A stretch of 64,000 nt of DNA from Galaxea fascicularis (lineage: Eukaryota; Cnidaria; Anthozoa; Scleractinia; Euphylliidae), in contig OX419338.1 of the NCBI GenBank assembly GCA_948470475.1, positions 29,640,273 to 29,704,272 of the forward strand, in the 5' to 3' direction. Position numbers and translations under genes: made by a program. Of this stretch, positions 63,090 through 64,000 are shown one piece after another (positions within the stretch are counted from its first letter, which is position 1; every line of letters starts with the position of its first letter). A model generated the notes under the pieces. It saw only the letters and a list, made by a program, of their open reading frames with translations. It was not told the origin of the DNA and did not search any database.

Positions 63090-63545
63090 ATGGGCTCAAC
63101 ATATTTCGTTTACTTTTTAAAGAAGCTACTAACCCAGGAACAGAGCCAGGGCAACGTTCAAAGCGAGACAATGATTGAAATCACTGGTGAAATAAAATTC
63201 AGCAGCAACTCTGCTCCCGAATCTATTCCAGAAGGCTCTCATTTGATAGTTACCTTTCAAGACACCAGCTTGATGGATGCGCCTTCAGTGAAACTTGGAG
63301 AAACAGAAGTAGATCTGACAAACTACAAGAAGGGAAAAGCCCTGAGGTACAGCATAAAATGCCCAATGCCGTCGCCGATCGCACTCGAATACAGTGTTTC
63401 GGCAGTTTTGAACATGGGATGGGAACGGGATGCGGACTCTTGGATCAGGAAAGGAGATTACTTGAATGACACCGTTCACCATGTCCCCTTGACGGATGGG
63501 GCAAATTTCTACCAGGTTGATGTCGAGGTGGTTAAGTATCAATAA
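63090..63545 (+). CDS. YbaY/YscW-like domain protein (paralogue 3, 5' end uncertain)
   Basis: The frame is open from about 63078; the first ATG is at 63090, giving 151 residues. The YbaY-like domain spans the last 120: GEIKFSSNSAPESIPEGSH, VTFQDTSLMDAPSVKLGE, YSVSAVLNMGW, WIRKGDYLNDT and VDVEVVKY. It is closer to paralogue 2 than to 1. The transmembrane helix and CLFxxC pair are missing. The sequence before about 63138 (GSTYFVYFLKKLLTQ) aligns with nothing in the others, and AG acceptors stand at 63121-63122 and 63136-63137, so an upstream exon probably supplies the anchor. I could not find it; Gypsy-B lies just upstream and may have split the gene. A strong donor (TTTG|GTAAGT, 63554) follows the stop, suggesting a 3' UTR intron. 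Confidence 0.65.
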   Translation: MGSTYFVYFLKKLLTQEQSQGNVQSETMIEITGEIKFSSNSAPESIPEGSHLIVTFQDTSLMDAPSVKLGETEVDLTNYKKGKALRYSIKCPMPSPIALEYSVSAVLNMGWERDADSWIRKGDYLNDTVHHVPLTDGANFYQVDVEVVKYQ

Positions 63546-64000
63546 GCGTCTTTGGTAAGTAACTGGGTACGAAATCATTTAAAACTGGGGTTAATCGATG
63601 ACCAGTTGAGGGATGGGAATTGGTCTAGTTGGCAAAGTAGAACCCTTTTGCTTGTATATTTTGCTTTCCCAATGTAGGTCATGTAATTTTACCCTGGAGA
63701 GCTGTTTCTTTGGAAGTTCGTGTTATTCTTGTGCATATGCACACATCATTTATGAAAAGACAAAACTAGTCCCTTTGGGGATATGACATGTTCTATACTC
63801 CTGGTACATGTTGCAAAATACCGAAATTTTTGGTCCCATCTCTCAGATCTTGCGGTCCATTATTTTGGCAAATCTATCTTTAAAGGCATCTCTTCTTAAG
63901 TGGTGTGGTTCATTACTGAAAAATCACTTGATTATGGTATTGATTATCTAGAGACAGTTCATACTGGTAAGAGCAAGAGATTTAAATATATTGACCAAAT
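63546..64000. other. 3' flank of paralogue 3
   Basis: Begins with a candidate 3' UTR donor at 63554. No acceptor, exon or mobile end is recognised before the window edge. Confidence 0.35.

Overview
This is a window of an animal nuclear genome, most likely an anthozoan cnidarian such as a stony coral. The reasons are intron-containing genes, an AT-rich base composition, a CYP46-type cytochrome P450, intact Ty3/Gypsy retrotransposons, very many small foldback DNA transposons, and a transposon pairing integrase-like and HECT-like genes of a kind I associate with cnidarians and fish. The phylum is inferred; no ribosomal or mitochondrial marker is present to fix it. I see no CRISPR array and no bacterial operon.

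Layout. 0.7-8.1 kb: the last six exons of a CYP46A1-like P450 on +, with tandem repeats, a hairpin and a solo LTR in its introns. 8.1-12.5 kb: dispersed repeats, several MITEs and a decayed zinc-ribbon fragment. 12.6-13.6 kb: an intronless EXD1-like 3'-5' exonuclease gene on +. 13.9-18.4 kb: a complete Gypsy element (Gypsy-A) with identical 127-bp LTRs and one 1339-codon gag-pol frame. 20.4-22.6 kb: a decayed Gypsy on -. 23.3-24.5 kb: a non-autonomous, probably hAT-like, element. 27.3-28.2 kb: a single-exon membrane protein with a YbaY/YscW-like domain. 29-31 kb: small DNA elements. 31.4-35.8 kb: a 4.46-kb DNA transposon with about 430-bp terminal inverted repeats. It keeps the N-terminus of one gene on + and pieces of a HECT-like gene on -, and carries a nested 883-bp MITE. 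36-41 kb: repeats and SINE pieces. 41.6-42.4 kb: a secreted orphan protein gene on -, lying between two arms of an old inverted duplication. 43.5-44.2 kb: a tandem array of tRNA-derived units. 44.8-46.3 kb: a 5'-truncated L1/Tx1-like LINE on -. 46.7-49.5 kb: nested MITEs, two of them with 9-bp target duplications. 51.4-52.0 kb: a second YbaY-like membrane protein. 52.5-53.2 kb: a Harbinger-like element. 56.9-62.8 kb: a second complete Gypsy element (Gypsy-B) with identical 152-bp LTRs and a gag/pol -1 frameshift signal. 63.1-63.5 kb: a third YbaY-like paralogue.

How the parts fit. The cellular genes are few: a CYP46-like sterol hydroxylase, an EXD1-like nuclease, a secreted protein of unknown function, and three paralogues that place a bacterial-type YbaY/YscW domain behind a single transmembrane anchor. 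The last set is the most unusual coding content and may be a tandem family. Mobile DNA makes up most of the rest, in layers: old LINE and Gypsy wrecks, MITEs inserted into MITEs, and two very recent Gypsy insertions. One of these (Gypsy-B) landed just upstream of the third YbaY paralogue.
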